A DNA stretch of 64,000 nt from Nitrospiraceae bacterium (lineage in GTDB: Bacteria > Nitrospirota > Thermodesulfovibrionia > Thermodesulfovibrionales > UBA1546). The notes under the pieces were generated by a model that made no database searches, was not told where the DNA came from, and worked only from the letters and a program-made list of their open reading frames with translations. Where the stretch lies: NCBI GenBank assembly GCA_021373015.1, contig JAJFTJ010000005.1, forward strand, positions 124,001 through 188,000. The letters run 5' to 3'. Both the position numbers and the translations under genes were made by a program. Positions 47,015 through 55,545 of the stretch are shown one piece after another; position 1 is the stretch's first letter, and each line of letters opens with the position of its first letter.

Positions 47015-48078
47015 ATGTTCCCCATATTTTTTTTGCCTGATTTTTTTTTGTTAAGTAAAGCCAAATTAGAGAGTATAGAATTGAGAACATCTTCTAGTGT
47101 TATAGACTTAGCGTTCTTATCTTTAGACTGCAACGCAATGTTCTGTGTTCCGTAAGGCTTCCAGATTGCAGGATTAGTTTCTCCGAAAATAGATATGACG
47201 GGAGCTCCTGCTGCAGCGCTTATATGGCTTGCTCCTCCATCTCCGGCAACAACAAAACTGCTTAAGGATGCTATTGCAGCAAAATCCATTAGTTTTTTGG
47301 TTTTGTAATAAAAGGCATTAGTGCCAATTGTTCTGCAGAGTGTATGTCCTTGTTCTTCATCTTTATCTGTGCTGGAAATAATGCATGTGAAAGCATGTTT
47401 TTCTATGAGGATGCGGCCAAGTTCGATAAATTTATCGATATCCCACGAAGATTTTTCTCTGTTATTGCTTATGTTGAATAAGATGACGGGTTTTCCCGAA
47501 GATATTTTGTTTAATGCAATAAATTCATGGACCTTATTTGTGAAATCAGCAGGGATTTCAATGCTGATATCTTTTGCGAAATCTTTGATCCCAATAACGC
47601 TTAAAATATTAAGGCATGTTTCAACTTGATGTGTATGTGCAAAATCCACAGAAGCAACAGGAAGATTGTAGCAATGTCTTAATATATGATTCTTATTAAC
47701 ATATCCAGCGCGAAGTGATGCACCGCTTATCAGTGTCAGAAGCGCAAGAGAGCTGGAAAAACCGCCTTTTACTCCAAATGCAATATCGAATTTTTTAATG
47801 GATGATTTCTTCTTGTAATTATTAATAAGCCTGTAAGATTCGAGATATTTATTTAAGAATAATTTATTATTGTTTTTATAAATGATAAATCCATTGATAT
47901 AATCAAGGACTTGCATTATCTCTTGAGCAGGTTGTTCTGTGAAAACTGTAATTTTAGCTTTTTCGAAATGGTTTCGAAGAGTTTTTAAAAAAGGCAGTGT
48001 GCATATCATATCTCCAACTTTGTTAAGTCTGAAGACGATAATATTATTTATTGAATTTTGATCAATCTTTGAAAACAT
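47011..48078 (-). CDS. GT9 heptosyltransferase-family protein (second of pair)
   Basis: This 355-residue GT9 enzyme builds lipopolysaccharide core oligosaccharides. N-terminal donor/acceptor motif VGDMICTLPFLKTLRNHF and C-terminal AGDGGASHISAAAGAPVISIFGETNPAIW are typical of heptosyltransferases. Its start overlaps the end of the upstream GT9 gene by 17 bp. Whether it moves heptose or another sugar cannot be told. Confidence 0.88.
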   Translation of the reverse strand: MFSKIDQNSINNIIVFRLNKVGDMICTLPFLKTLRNHFEKAKITVFTEQPAQEIMQVLDYINGFIIYKNNNKLFLNKYLESYRLINNYKKKSSIKKFDIAFGVKGGFSSSLALLTLISGASLRAGYVNKNHILRHCYNLPVASVDFAHTHQVETCLNILSVIGIKDFAKDISIEIPADFTNKVHEFIALNKISSGKPVILFNISNNREKSSWDIDKFIELGRILIEKHAFTCIISSTDKDEEQGHTLCRTIGTNAFYYKTKKLMDFAAIASLSSFVVAGDGGASHISAAAGAPVISIFGETNPAIWKPYGTQNIALQSKDKNAKSITLEDVLNSILSNLALLNKKKSGKKNMGNI

Positions 48079-49141
48079 GGTTTATCTTACACTTTATGGC
48101 TTTAATCACATCTAAAGGCTTTATGGCCCGCATGCAGTCTCTTAATGGAATGCCTTCACAGCTGCCCTTTTTACATGGCATGCATTTCAGATCCATTTTT
48201 ATTACAGTATGTTTTGAACTGTGCCATGGGCCCCAGCGTTTTTCATCTGTTGGTCCGAAAAGCGCTAATACAGGAGTTCCAACAGCAGCGGCTATATGCA
48301 TGGGAGCTGAATCAACTCCAAAAAATAAATCAGATGCTTCTGATATTGCACCAAGTTGTTTCATTGTTGTCATCCCTGATAAATCTACTGATGATTTCTC
48401 TGACTTTACTAATGAGAGGATTCGCTTAGTCTTTTCCATCTCTCTTTTGTCTGGAGATGCTGTGATAATAACGCGGATATTATTTTTTAAAAGCCAGCTT
48501 ATTACATCAGCCATATACTCATCTTTCCAGCATTTAAAAAGCCATCTGGCAACTGGATGTATATGCACGACAATATCAGAATCTTTTATTTGGTGTTTGA
48601 TAAATATTTCTTTTACAAAAACCTTTGCATCTTCAGATGTATAAAAATCCACATTTAAATTGTCTGTTGAAATACCGTACTGTCTGACCAAGTCAAGATT
48701 TTGTACAACTGTATGATAATCGTCAGTTGGTTTACCAAGGTGTGTATATAAATGTTTTTTCCCGATAAATCCTTTTCTGCCAGGATGAAAAGCAAGGCAG
48801 TAAGATGCTCCAGATATAAAAGAAATCACAGCGGCCCTGTCGCCGCTTGTTAAATCAACAATCATATCAAAATGTTTTTTTCTGATTGTTTTGAGAAAGC
48901 TGAATTCGTTTTTTAGTCTTTTAAAAATGTTATTTTTTTTTATCGCTCTATTGAATACTATGATTTCATCAATCAGAGAATTTCCACTGAGCATTTCCTC
49001 TGTTCCTGAGTTGACCAGCGCTGAAATATGTGCTTTAGGAAATGTTTCACGCAGAGCCCTGAAAACAGGGACTGTAAGGAGAACATCTCCGATATTGCGG
49101 AGTTTGACAACCAGAATTTTGTTAATATTTTTAAATTGCAT
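48062..49141 (-). CDS. GT9 heptosyltransferase-family protein (first of pair)
   Basis: This is a 359-residue GT9 enzyme, first gene of the operon. The N-terminus shows RNIGDVLLTVPVFRALRETFP, then VDLTSGDRAAV, and the C-terminal site is FFGVDSAPMHIAAAVGTPVLALFGPTDEKRWGPW. The sequence ends with Cys-rich MDLKCMPCKKGSCEG, seen in many WaaF/WaaQ-type enzymes. It has the same architecture as its downstream partner but is clearly a different enzyme. Together the pair is evidence of an outer membrane with LPS core. Confidence 0.9.
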   Translation of the reverse strand: MQFKNINKILVVKLRNIGDVLLTVPVFRALRETFPKAHISALVNSGTEEMLSGNSLIDEIIVFNRAIKKNNIFKRLKNEFSFLKTIRKKHFDMIVDLTSGDRAAVISFISGASYCLAFHPGRKGFIGKKHLYTHLGKPTDDYHTVVQNLDLVRQYGISTDNLNVDFYTSEDAKVFVKEIFIKHQIKDSDIVVHIHPVARWLFKCWKDEYMADVISWLLKNNIRVIITASPDKREMEKTKRILSLVKSEKSSVDLSGMTTMKQLGAISEASDLFFGVDSAPMHIAAAVGTPVLALFGPTDEKRWGPWHSSKHTVIKMDLKCMPCKKGSCEGIPLRDCMRAIKPLDVIKAIKCKINHVFKD

Positions 49142-49241
49142 CTATTCCAGGTTAGAAAATCTGCTGATCATATTCATCAAAAAAGTATTTTATTTTACCA
49201 TACTTCTATCGGATATTCTGTTTGAGATAGATTTATGAAAG

Positions 49242-49703
49242 CTAAACATTATTTAAAAAATTTAATAAATCTTTTATTGTTTTTTTAAATACAGGGTGTG
49301 TTATATGAGGAGCGATTTCGCACAATGGTTTTAGTACAAAATCTCTTTCATGCATTAAAGGGTGGGGTATTTCAAGAAGTTCTGTATTTTTTACCAAATC
49401 ATCATACAAAAGGATATCAATGTCAATGATGCGGGGCCCCCATTTTATTTCATCTGTTCTCCCCATTTTTTTTTCAATCTGTTTAAGTATATTGAGAAGC
49501 TCGTCTGGGGTTTTATTGGTTTCTGTTTCAAGAGCCATATTGATAAATTTTGGCTGGTCTTTAAACCCCCATGGCTCTGTCTCATACATCTGTGACTGTT
49601 TTTTTATTGAAATACCGGATTCTTCTATAAGGTTTATAACCTTCTCACAGTTTTCCTTTCTGCTGCCGATATTAGAGCCAATGCATAAATAAACAGTGTG
49701 CAT
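49242..49703 (-). CDS. folK: 2-amino-4-hydroxy-6-hydroxymethyldihydropteridine pyrophosphokinase
   Basis: This 153-residue FolK transfers pyrophosphate from ATP to 6-hydroxymethyl-dihydropterin in folate synthesis. Motifs are YLCIGSNIGSRKENC, YETEPWGFKDQPKFINMALE, and the ATP/metal segment PRIIDIDILLYDD followed by IPHPLMHERDFVLKPL. It lies 8 bp past the stop of the dapL gene. No other folate gene is next to it. Confidence 0.95.
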   Translation of the reverse strand: MHTVYLCIGSNIGSRKENCEKVINLIEESGISIKKQSQMYETEPWGFKDQPKFINMALETETNKTPDELLNILKQIEKKMGRTDEIKWGPRIIDIDILLYDDLVKNTELLEIPHPLMHERDFVLKPLCEIAPHITHPVFKKTIKDLLNFLNNV

Positions 49704-49711
49704 TAAAAATA

Positions 49712-50881
49712 TCAGCGCAGAGTTTTTGCAATTCTTTCTACTGCTTCTTTTATTCTCTCAGCCGATACTGTCAGCGCAAACCTGACATATCCTTCTCCTG
49801 GTTTTCCGAATCCATTTCCTGGCGTTGTGAGAACCCCTGCTTTATCAAGGAGATGTGCAACAAAAGTGGAGGAGTCAAAACCTGATGCCGCTTTTGCCCA
49901 AAGATAGAATGTTGCCTTAGGTTTTTCGAGTTCCAGTCCGAGATTCACAAGTCCTTTGTAAAGGACATCTCGTCTTTCCTGATATGTATTTCTTATGGCT
50001 GACAAAACTGAATCTTCAGTTTTTAAGGCAGTGATTGACGCTTCCTGAACAGCCTGAAATATCCCAGAGTCAAGGTTTGATTTTATTTTTCCAAGTCCTG
50101 CTATAACATCTTTGTTTCCTACGGCAAATCCTATTCTCCATCCTGTCATATTGTATGTTTTTGATAAAGAATGAAATTCTATGCCTACTTCTTTTGCTCC
50201 ATCTATCTCCATAAAACTCATAGGTTTTTCATTATCGTAATATACTTCTGAGTATGCTGCGTCATGGCATACGATGATATTATTTTTTTGGGCAAGTCTG
50301 ACAACATCTTGATAAAATTCTTTTGGCGCAGTTGCAGAAGTAGGATTATTCGGATAATTAATGAATATAAGTTTTGCTTTCTTCAGAACTGAATCAGGTA
50401 TCGATTTTATATCAGGAAGAAATTTATTTTCTTTGTTTAAAGGCATGAAATAGCTCTCTCCGCCGGCAAACAATGTAGCGACTGGATATACAGGATAGCC
50501 GGGTGAAGGCACAAGCACAATATCACCAGGATTTATAAATGCAAAAGGTATGTGTCCTATCCCTTCTTTTGAGCCAATCAAAGATAAAACTTCTGTTTTT
50601 GGGTCAATCGTAACATTAAATCTTTTTTTGTACCATTCAGCTACAGCTTCTCTGTAAGATAACATTCCCTCGTATGAGGGGTAGCGGTGGTGAGTTGTGT
50701 TTTCTACAGCCATTTTCATGGAATCTACTATATGTTTTGGCGTAGGCATATCAGGATCGCCAATGCTGAGGTCTATAAGATCGACTCCTTTAGCAAGCGC
50801 TTTCTGTTTCATGTTGTCTATTGTTGCAAATAAATATGGCGGAAGATTTTTTACTCTGTCAGCTAATTGCACAGATATCAT
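49712..50881 (-). CDS. dapL: LL-diaminopimelate aminotransferase-type PLP enzyme
   Basis: This 389-residue fold-type I aminotransferase matches DapL, which makes LL-diaminopimelate for lysine and peptidoglycan in one step. Motifs are SIGDPDMPTP, PSYEGMLSYREAVAEWYKKRF, NYPNNPTSATA, the PLP-lysine SLSKTYNMTGWRIGF (Lys about residue 235) and FYLWAKA near the substrate site. Its exact substrate is an inference: related class I/II transaminases look similar. TATAAT and AAAGGAG precede the ATG. Confidence 0.85.
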   Translation of the reverse strand: MISVQLADRVKNLPPYLFATIDNMKQKALAKGVDLIDLSIGDPDMPTPKHIVDSMKMAVENTTHHRYPSYEGMLSYREAVAEWYKKRFNVTIDPKTEVLSLIGSKEGIGHIPFAFINPGDIVLVPSPGYPVYPVATLFAGGESYFMPLNKENKFLPDIKSIPDSVLKKAKLIFINYPNNPTSATAPKEFYQDVVRLAQKNNIIVCHDAAYSEVYYDNEKPMSFMEIDGAKEVGIEFHSLSKTYNMTGWRIGFAVGNKDVIAGLGKIKSNLDSGIFQAVQEASITALKTEDSVLSAIRNTYQERRDVLYKGLVNLGLELEKPKATFYLWAKAASGFDSSTFVAHLLDKAGVLTTPGNGFGKPGEGYVRFALTVSAERIKEAVERIAKTLR

Positions 50882-50989
50882 TGACTTTAAGGCTCCTTTT
50901 AAAATTTTAACTATTATACAATAAACTTACATCTGTGTGAGAATTTGACTTTATAGCTGCTATTCTTTAGAATTACATGTGGTAAAATT

Positions 50990-51970
50990 ATGAGTAAAAA
51001 TCTCTGGGAAGTATATTTTAATTCTATAAAAAATCAGGATTGGGAAAAGGGATTAACTGCCCTTAATTCAATTCTAAAAAAAGAACCTAAAAATCCTCAA
51101 GTTCACCTGAAGATCGGCGATATTTTCCAGAAGGCAGATGATATGAATAATGCAATTGCTGCATATCATCAGGCTGGATGGCTTTTTATGAAAGAGGGGT
51201 TTTTGCAAAAGGCACTTGCAATATACAAAATAATTCTCAGGCTAGATCCAAATAATTCAGAGGCTGTAAACAAAACAAAAAATCTAATGATGGAACTGGA
51301 GAGTTCAAAATCTAAGACATCGGCAATTCCGTCTCTCGCCTCAGGAATCGAAACATTTTCGGAAGCTAAGGAGGCAGAGCAAAAGTTGGAACCAGAAATA
51401 TCACAGACAGAATATTCACAGGCTGAACAGTCTCAGGATAATGAGATTAATATTGAACCTGTGTTTACTGGCAATATGGAAGACCTGATAGAAAGAACTT
51501 CTCTGGAAAAGCCATCATTTGAAGAAAACAAACTGCAGAAAGATGAGATTCCTGTTCAGGTGCCTGCATTTATGGAAGTAATACCACGAAAAGAAATTAT
51601 CCAGATATTTAAAAAAATTCAACCTACGACATATTTGGCTAATGAGACGATTATAGAAGAAGGTGACACTGGAGATTCAGTTTACATCTTGAAATCCGGG
51701 CATGCGAATGTCGTAGCTCACATTTTGGGAAAGGAGATACAGCTTGCAAAGCTTTCGCCTGGCGATGCATTTGGTGAAGTAGCTTTTCTTACAGGAAGGC
51801 CACGAACAGCTTCTGTTATAGCAGCAGAAAGGCTTGAAGTGCTTGAGCTTAACAGGGTTGCACTCGAAGAAATATTTGATAAATATCCTGATTCGTTAAG
51901 GAAGCTTGAAGATTTCTATTACTCACGCGTGAAGGATACTGTAGAAAAGGTTAAAAAAATAAAAAAATAA
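50990..51970 (+). CDS. TPR plus cyclic-nucleotide-binding domain protein
   Basis: This 326-residue protein starts with about three tetratricopeptide-type helical hairpins (residues 5-105, with NPQVHLKIGDIFQKADDMNNAIAAYHQAG-like spacing). An acidic, Gln/Glu-rich linker (about 110-195) follows, then a cNMP-binding domain (about 205-320) with the phosphate-binding cassette LSPGDAFGEVAFLTGRPRTASVIAA. It has neither a DNA-binding HTH nor an enzyme domain, so it probably acts as a c-AMP or c-di-GMP sensing adaptor. It stands alone between dapL and the Lys-rich protein. Confidence 0.8.
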   Translation: MSKNLWEVYFNSIKNQDWEKGLTALNSILKKEPKNPQVHLKIGDIFQKADDMNNAIAAYHQAGWLFMKEGFLQKALAIYKIILRLDPNNSEAVNKTKNLMMELESSKSKTSAIPSLASGIETFSEAKEAEQKLEPEISQTEYSQAEQSQDNEINIEPVFTGNMEDLIERTSLEKPSFEENKLQKDEIPVQVPAFMEVIPRKEIIQIFKKIQPTTYLANETIIEEGDTGDSVYILKSGHANVVAHILGKEIQLAKLSPGDAFGEVAFLTGRPRTASVIAAERLEVLELNRVALEEIFDKYPDSLRKLEDFYYSRVKDTVEKVKKIKK

Positions 51971-52003
51971 AAAAAGGCATTTAATAAATAAATGCCTTTT
52001 TTT
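51971..52003. terminator. Bidirectional intrinsic terminator
   Basis: Stem GGCATTTA/TAAATGCC (loop ATAAA) is flanked by A5 on the left and T7 on the right, so it can end transcription in both directions. It lies between the convergent TPR/cNMP gene (stop 51970) and the Lys-rich protein gene (stop 52015). Confidence 0.92.
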
Positions 52004-52014
52004 AGTGAAATAAA

Positions 52015-52467
52015 TTATTTCTTTGCTGGTTCTTTCTTTACTGGTTCTTCTTTCTTTGGCTCAGCCTTCTTTACGTCTTTCTTGTCTTTCTTTGCTGAGG
52101 TCTGTTTCATAACTGACTTTGCTGTGTTTTTACCGTCAGCTGTTGTGTATTTTACAAGAACCTTGTCTCCAGCCTTTACGTCTGCGAGTGTCTTGTCATC
52201 AACGATGATAACAACATCACCCTTTTTCTTGCCTGCAACTGTGATTGTCTTTGCAACTGCGTCAACTGCCTTGACTTCACCAGTAACTGACTGAATTTTT
52301 TCTTTTACTTTCTTTTCGGCTTTCTTTTCAGCTTTCTTTTCAGTCTTTGTGTCAACCTTCTTTTCTACTGGTGCTGTTGTTGCCTTCTTCTCGTCAGCTG
52401 CTATTGATATTGATGTAACTGCAAATACGAAAAGCATTGCAACCATAAGTGCGATTATTCTTTTCAT
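52015..52467 (-). CDS. Secreted Lys-rich protein with small beta-barrel core
   Basis: This 150-residue protein begins with a signal peptide (MKRIIALMVAMLFVFAVTSISIAA). It is followed by a Lys/Glu/Ala tract (KKAEKKAEKKVKEKIQ), then a compact beta-rich segment SVTGEVKAVDAVAKTITV to KAGDKVLVKYTT (about 60-120) that looks like a DUF5666/CusF-like OB fold, and a Lys/Pro/Glu tail. The leader AGGAGGTGAATTGAATGAA is identical over 19 bases to that of the small lipoprotein gene at 28311. It is probably an abundant periplasmic or extracellular protein. Function unknown. Confidence 0.7.
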   Translation of the reverse strand: MKRIIALMVAMLFVFAVTSISIAADEKKATTAPVEKKVDTKTEKKAEKKAEKKVKEKIQSVTGEVKAVDAVAKTITVAGKKKGDVVIIVDDKTLADVKAGDKVLVKYTTADGKNTAKSVMKQTSAKKDKKDVKKAEPKKEEPVKKEPAKK

Positions 52468-52573
52468 TCAATTCACCTCCTCTCAATTTAGATTTTAACT
52501 GTTAAATAACATACAATAATCATGCCAGCACTAAATGCCTTGAAAACTTGGATATTATACTGAAAGACTTTCT

Positions 52574-52607
52574 TTTTAGGGAAGTATGTCCTCTTTTAGG
52601 GAAGTAT
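52574..52607 (-). repeat. 14-bp direct repeat at the 3' end of the NtrC-type gene
   Basis: TTTTAGGGAAGTAT occurs at 52574-52587 and again at 52594-52607, with a 20-bp period. The repeat spans the stop codon of the response-regulator gene (minus strand stop at 52576-52578), so it encodes the last residues in two frames. Confidence 0.8.
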
Positions 52608-53955
52608 TAAGCCCGAATTTCTCCCATCTATACCAGAAAGTTTTATAACTCATACCGAGAAGTCTGGCAGCTTTTGCAGCAACATTGTTTGACTTAATCA
52701 TGGCTTTTTTCAATAATTTTCTTTCAAGTTCTTCAAAATTAATGCCTTCTTCAGGTATGTCCATATCAAAAGTGCCTGCATGTTCAGAAAGTCTTAGCTC
52801 ATTTTTGACATCCTTCATTGTTATCAAAGAAGAGTCGCACATTAAGACTGCAGTCTCAATAACTGATTCAAGCTGTCTGATATTACCGGGCCAGTGGTAG
52901 TCGATCAATGCTTTAATTGCAGAATTGTCTATTCCCTTTATTCTTTTGCCAAATTCATTGTTATATTTATTAATGAAGTAATTGGCAAGTTCAAGGATGT
53001 CTTCTTTTCGGTTTCTTAAGGCAGGAAGCTCAATCCTTACGACCTTGAGCCTGTAATAAAGGTCTTCCCTGAAATTGCCTTTTTTAATTTCCTGTTCAAT
53101 GTCTTTGTTTGTTGCTGTAATTATTCTAACATCGACTTTTATAGATTCTTTTCCGCCAAGTCTTCTTATCTCCTTTTCCTGTAAAGCTCGCAGTATTTTT
53201 GATTGAGTTATAAGCGGCATGTCGCCAATCTCATCAAGAAACAGAGTGCCGCCCGTAGATGCCTCAAATAGCCCTGTGCGTCTTGATGCTGCGCCAGTAA
53301 AGGCACCAGCCTCATAGCCGAATAATTCACTCTCAAGAAGATTTTCCGGTATTGCAGCGCAGTTTATTGCAGTAAAAGGTTTTGCGCGTCTTGTGCTGTT
53401 ATAGTGTATTGCATGCGCCATCAGCTCTTTCCCTGTGCCGCTTTCACCAAGTATCAAGACGGTTGCATGACTTGTAGATATCTTTTTTGCGATGTTCAAT
53501 GCTTCTTTCATTTTTGAAGAATTCCCGATAATCCCCTCTATACTGAATTTTTCATATAAAGCCTGATGCAGCTGCTTATTTTCTTTTATTAGATCCATTC
53601 TCTCTAAAGCGCGTTTTACGGTCAGGAGCAGAACATCTTTATCTAGCGGTTTGGTCAGATAATCGAATGCGCCTTTTTTCATTGCTTCAACAGCTGATGC
53701 AACAGTGCCGAAAGCAGTCATTATTATTACAGCGGGTGATATCGCGCCATTCTTAACTTCATTAAGTACCTGAACGCCGTCCATTTCACCTAACTTAAGA
53801 TCTGTAAGAATCAGGTCAGGATTGAATTTTTTTGAGATATCTATTGCTTCTTCGCCTGAAGAGGCAACAAAGGTCTCGTAGCCATTGTCTTCCAGAATTG
53901 TTTTTAATATGTTTCTCTGTAAAGGTTCATCGTCAACTACAAGTATGCCGGGCAA
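52576..53955 (-). CDS. Sigma-54-dependent NtrC-type response regulator
   Basis: This 459-residue activator has a receiver domain (1-120, VVDDEPLQR with phospho-Asp in LILTDLKLGEMDG), the AAA+ sigma-54 domain (Walker A LGESGTGKELMAHAIH, the GAFTGAA loop contacting sigma-54, Walker B GGTLFLDEIGDMP) and a Fis-type HTH (AAKAARLLGMSYKTFWYRWEKFG). Partner is the kinase gene 12 bp upstream. The last residues carry a 20-bp-period duplication that sits on the stop codon. Confidence 0.95.
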   Translation of the reverse strand: MPGILVVDDEPLQRNILKTILEDNGYETFVASSGEEAIDISKKFNPDLILTDLKLGEMDGVQVLNEVKNGAISPAVIIMTAFGTVASAVEAMKKGAFDYLTKPLDKDVLLLTVKRALERMDLIKENKQLHQALYEKFSIEGIIGNSSKMKEALNIAKKISTSHATVLILGESGTGKELMAHAIHYNSTRRAKPFTAINCAAIPENLLESELFGYEAGAFTGAASRRTGLFEASTGGTLFLDEIGDMPLITQSKILRALQEKEIRRLGGKESIKVDVRIITATNKDIEQEIKKGNFREDLYYRLKVVRIELPALRNRKEDILELANYFINKYNNEFGKRIKGIDNSAIKALIDYHWPGNIRQLESVIETAVLMCDSSLITMKDVKNELRLSEHAGTFDMDIPEEGINFEELERKLLKKAMIKSNNVAAKAARLLGMSYKTFWYRWEKFGLNTSLKEDILP

Positions 53956-53967
53956 AATCTCCTCCAG

Positions 53968-55425
53968 TTATTCTGAAGCAATCCGTGTTTCTGCTTCATT
54001 TTGATATATTGGCAGAGTTATTATTACAGTTGTGCCTTTATTGATTTCGCTCTGCAAGTCTGCCTTTCCGTTATGTTCTTCTATAACTCTTTTTGTTGTT
54101 GCTAGCCCGAGTCCAAGTCCGTTTCTCTTTGTAGTAAAGAAGGGTTCAAAGACCTTCTGGCTATTATCAGCAGAAATACCCATTCCAGTATCACTTATTG
54201 CTATTATGAGCATATTTTTTATGTTTTCAGTTTTTATAGTAAGCTTTCCGCCTTTTGGCATTGACTGAAAGGCGTTTAATATTACATTGAATAAGCATGT
54301 TTTTATAAGCTCTGGATCGATGTTCACAACCGGAATAGATTTGTAATTTTTTATTATCTTAATATTTTCTGCTTCTGCTTTTGCCCATATTATCTCGATT
54401 ATGTCATTGAGGATGCTGTCAATCTGCACCTTTTTAAGATTAAGCCTCAGTGGTTTCCCGTAAACAAGGAAATCCTCAATAAGTTTATTAAGTCTGTGGA
54501 TTTCTTTTTTTATGTTTTCGATAAGAGAATTAAACTGTTTCGAGTCATTGTTTCTTGCAGGCGAGTATTTTTCTTTTATATGATCGATGCTAAGACTGAT
54601 AAAATTCAAAGGATTTCTTATCTCATGTGCGATGCTGCGGGATAGTTGTCCTATGCCTGACAGGTGTTCAGCTTCGCGAAGCTTGTTTTCCATATTGCGT
54701 TGCTCACGCAATTTGCCTATCATGAAGTTAAAACTGTCAGTCAAATCGCCGATCTCATCCTTGCGCGTTTCGTTTAGGGTCTGGTGGAGATCGCCTGCTG
54801 CAATTCTCTTTGCAGCTGACACAACGTCTTGAATTGGTTTTGTATATCTCCAAGACAGAAGTAAAACTATTCCTATACCAACTCCAAACACAAATAAGGT
54901 TCCTGCAACTCTCTTGATCATATTGTCCCTCAGGAGTTTGGAAAAATAATTTGCATTAATTTTCAGTTGTATATATCCGTAGTGTTCTTTGCCTGCAATA
55001 ACAGGCAATATCAGATTGTAACCTCTGCCTTCTTCACGTGATATGGACTCGCCAAATTCTGCTCTTATCAATAGTTCTTTTTTCTTGTCTCCCACCGGCC
55101 GTCCAACTTTATCAAGATTGGTGCTTGCGATTATCTCATCAGAATTATTTATTAATGATATCTCTTTGACTCCTTTTGTATTAAGGCTCTGGAGATATTG
55201 GTAAAGCCACATCTCATCCGCAGGTTTTTCACTTGTGATCTCTTCAACGCCCACTTGTATAGCCCTTGAGAGCTCGCTTATCTGTGATTCGAACTCCTTG
55301 AACATAGCTTTTTCAGCCTGTAAATATAGAACCATTAAAACTGCCGTAAGAATAGAGCTTAGAAAGAGCATCATAAGAATAAGTTTTTTGTTAAGCGAGA
55401 GGTTTATGAAAAATCCTTTCAGCAT
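53968..55425 (-). CDS. Sensor histidine kinase (HAMP, HisKA, HATPase) paired with NtrC-type regulator
   Basis: This 485-residue membrane kinase has helices at about residues 13-33 and 178-198 with a periplasmic sensor between (single Cache-like, with ISLINNSDEIIASTNLDKVG). A HAMP domain (200-250, PIQDVVSAAKRIAAGDL), H box [15 protein letters not shown] box NVILNAFQSMPKGG, G1 DTGMGISADN and G2 GLGLGLATTK follow. It is cotranscribed with the regulator gene 12 bp downstream. The signal is not known. Confidence 0.93.
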   Translation of the reverse strand: MLKGFFINLSLNKKLILMMLFLSSILTAVLMVLYLQAEKAMFKEFESQISELSRAIQVGVEEITSEKPADEMWLYQYLQSLNTKGVKEISLINNSDEIIASTNLDKVGRPVGDKKKELLIRAEFGESISREEGRGYNLILPVIAGKEHYGYIQLKINANYFSKLLRDNMIKRVAGTLFVFGVGIGIVLLLSWRYTKPIQDVVSAAKRIAAGDLHQTLNETRKDEIGDLTDSFNFMIGKLREQRNMENKLREAEHLSGIGQLSRSIAHEIRNPLNFISLSIDHIKEKYSPARNNDSKQFNSLIENIKKEIHRLNKLIEDFLVYGKPLRLNLKKVQIDSILNDIIEIIWAKAEAENIKIIKNYKSIPVVNIDPELIKTCLFNVILNAFQSMPKGGKLTIKTENIKNMLIIAISDTGMGISADNSQKVFEPFFTTKRNGLGLGLATTKRVIEEHNGKADLQSEINKGTTVIITLPIYQNEAETRIASE

Positions 55426-55545
55426 GATAAGTAGCTTATCAGGTAGGGAAACTGGAAATCAAGAAGGAGTTTGATTACTTGATACGCTTTATAACAGTGT
55501 GATATAGTGCGTATAAAATCATATAAATATTTTTTGTGAGGGGAA

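Noticed and set aside
48051-48644. 197-codon open frame on the plus strand
   Set aside because: It is antisense to a clear GT9 gene, has no family motif and no ribosome site.
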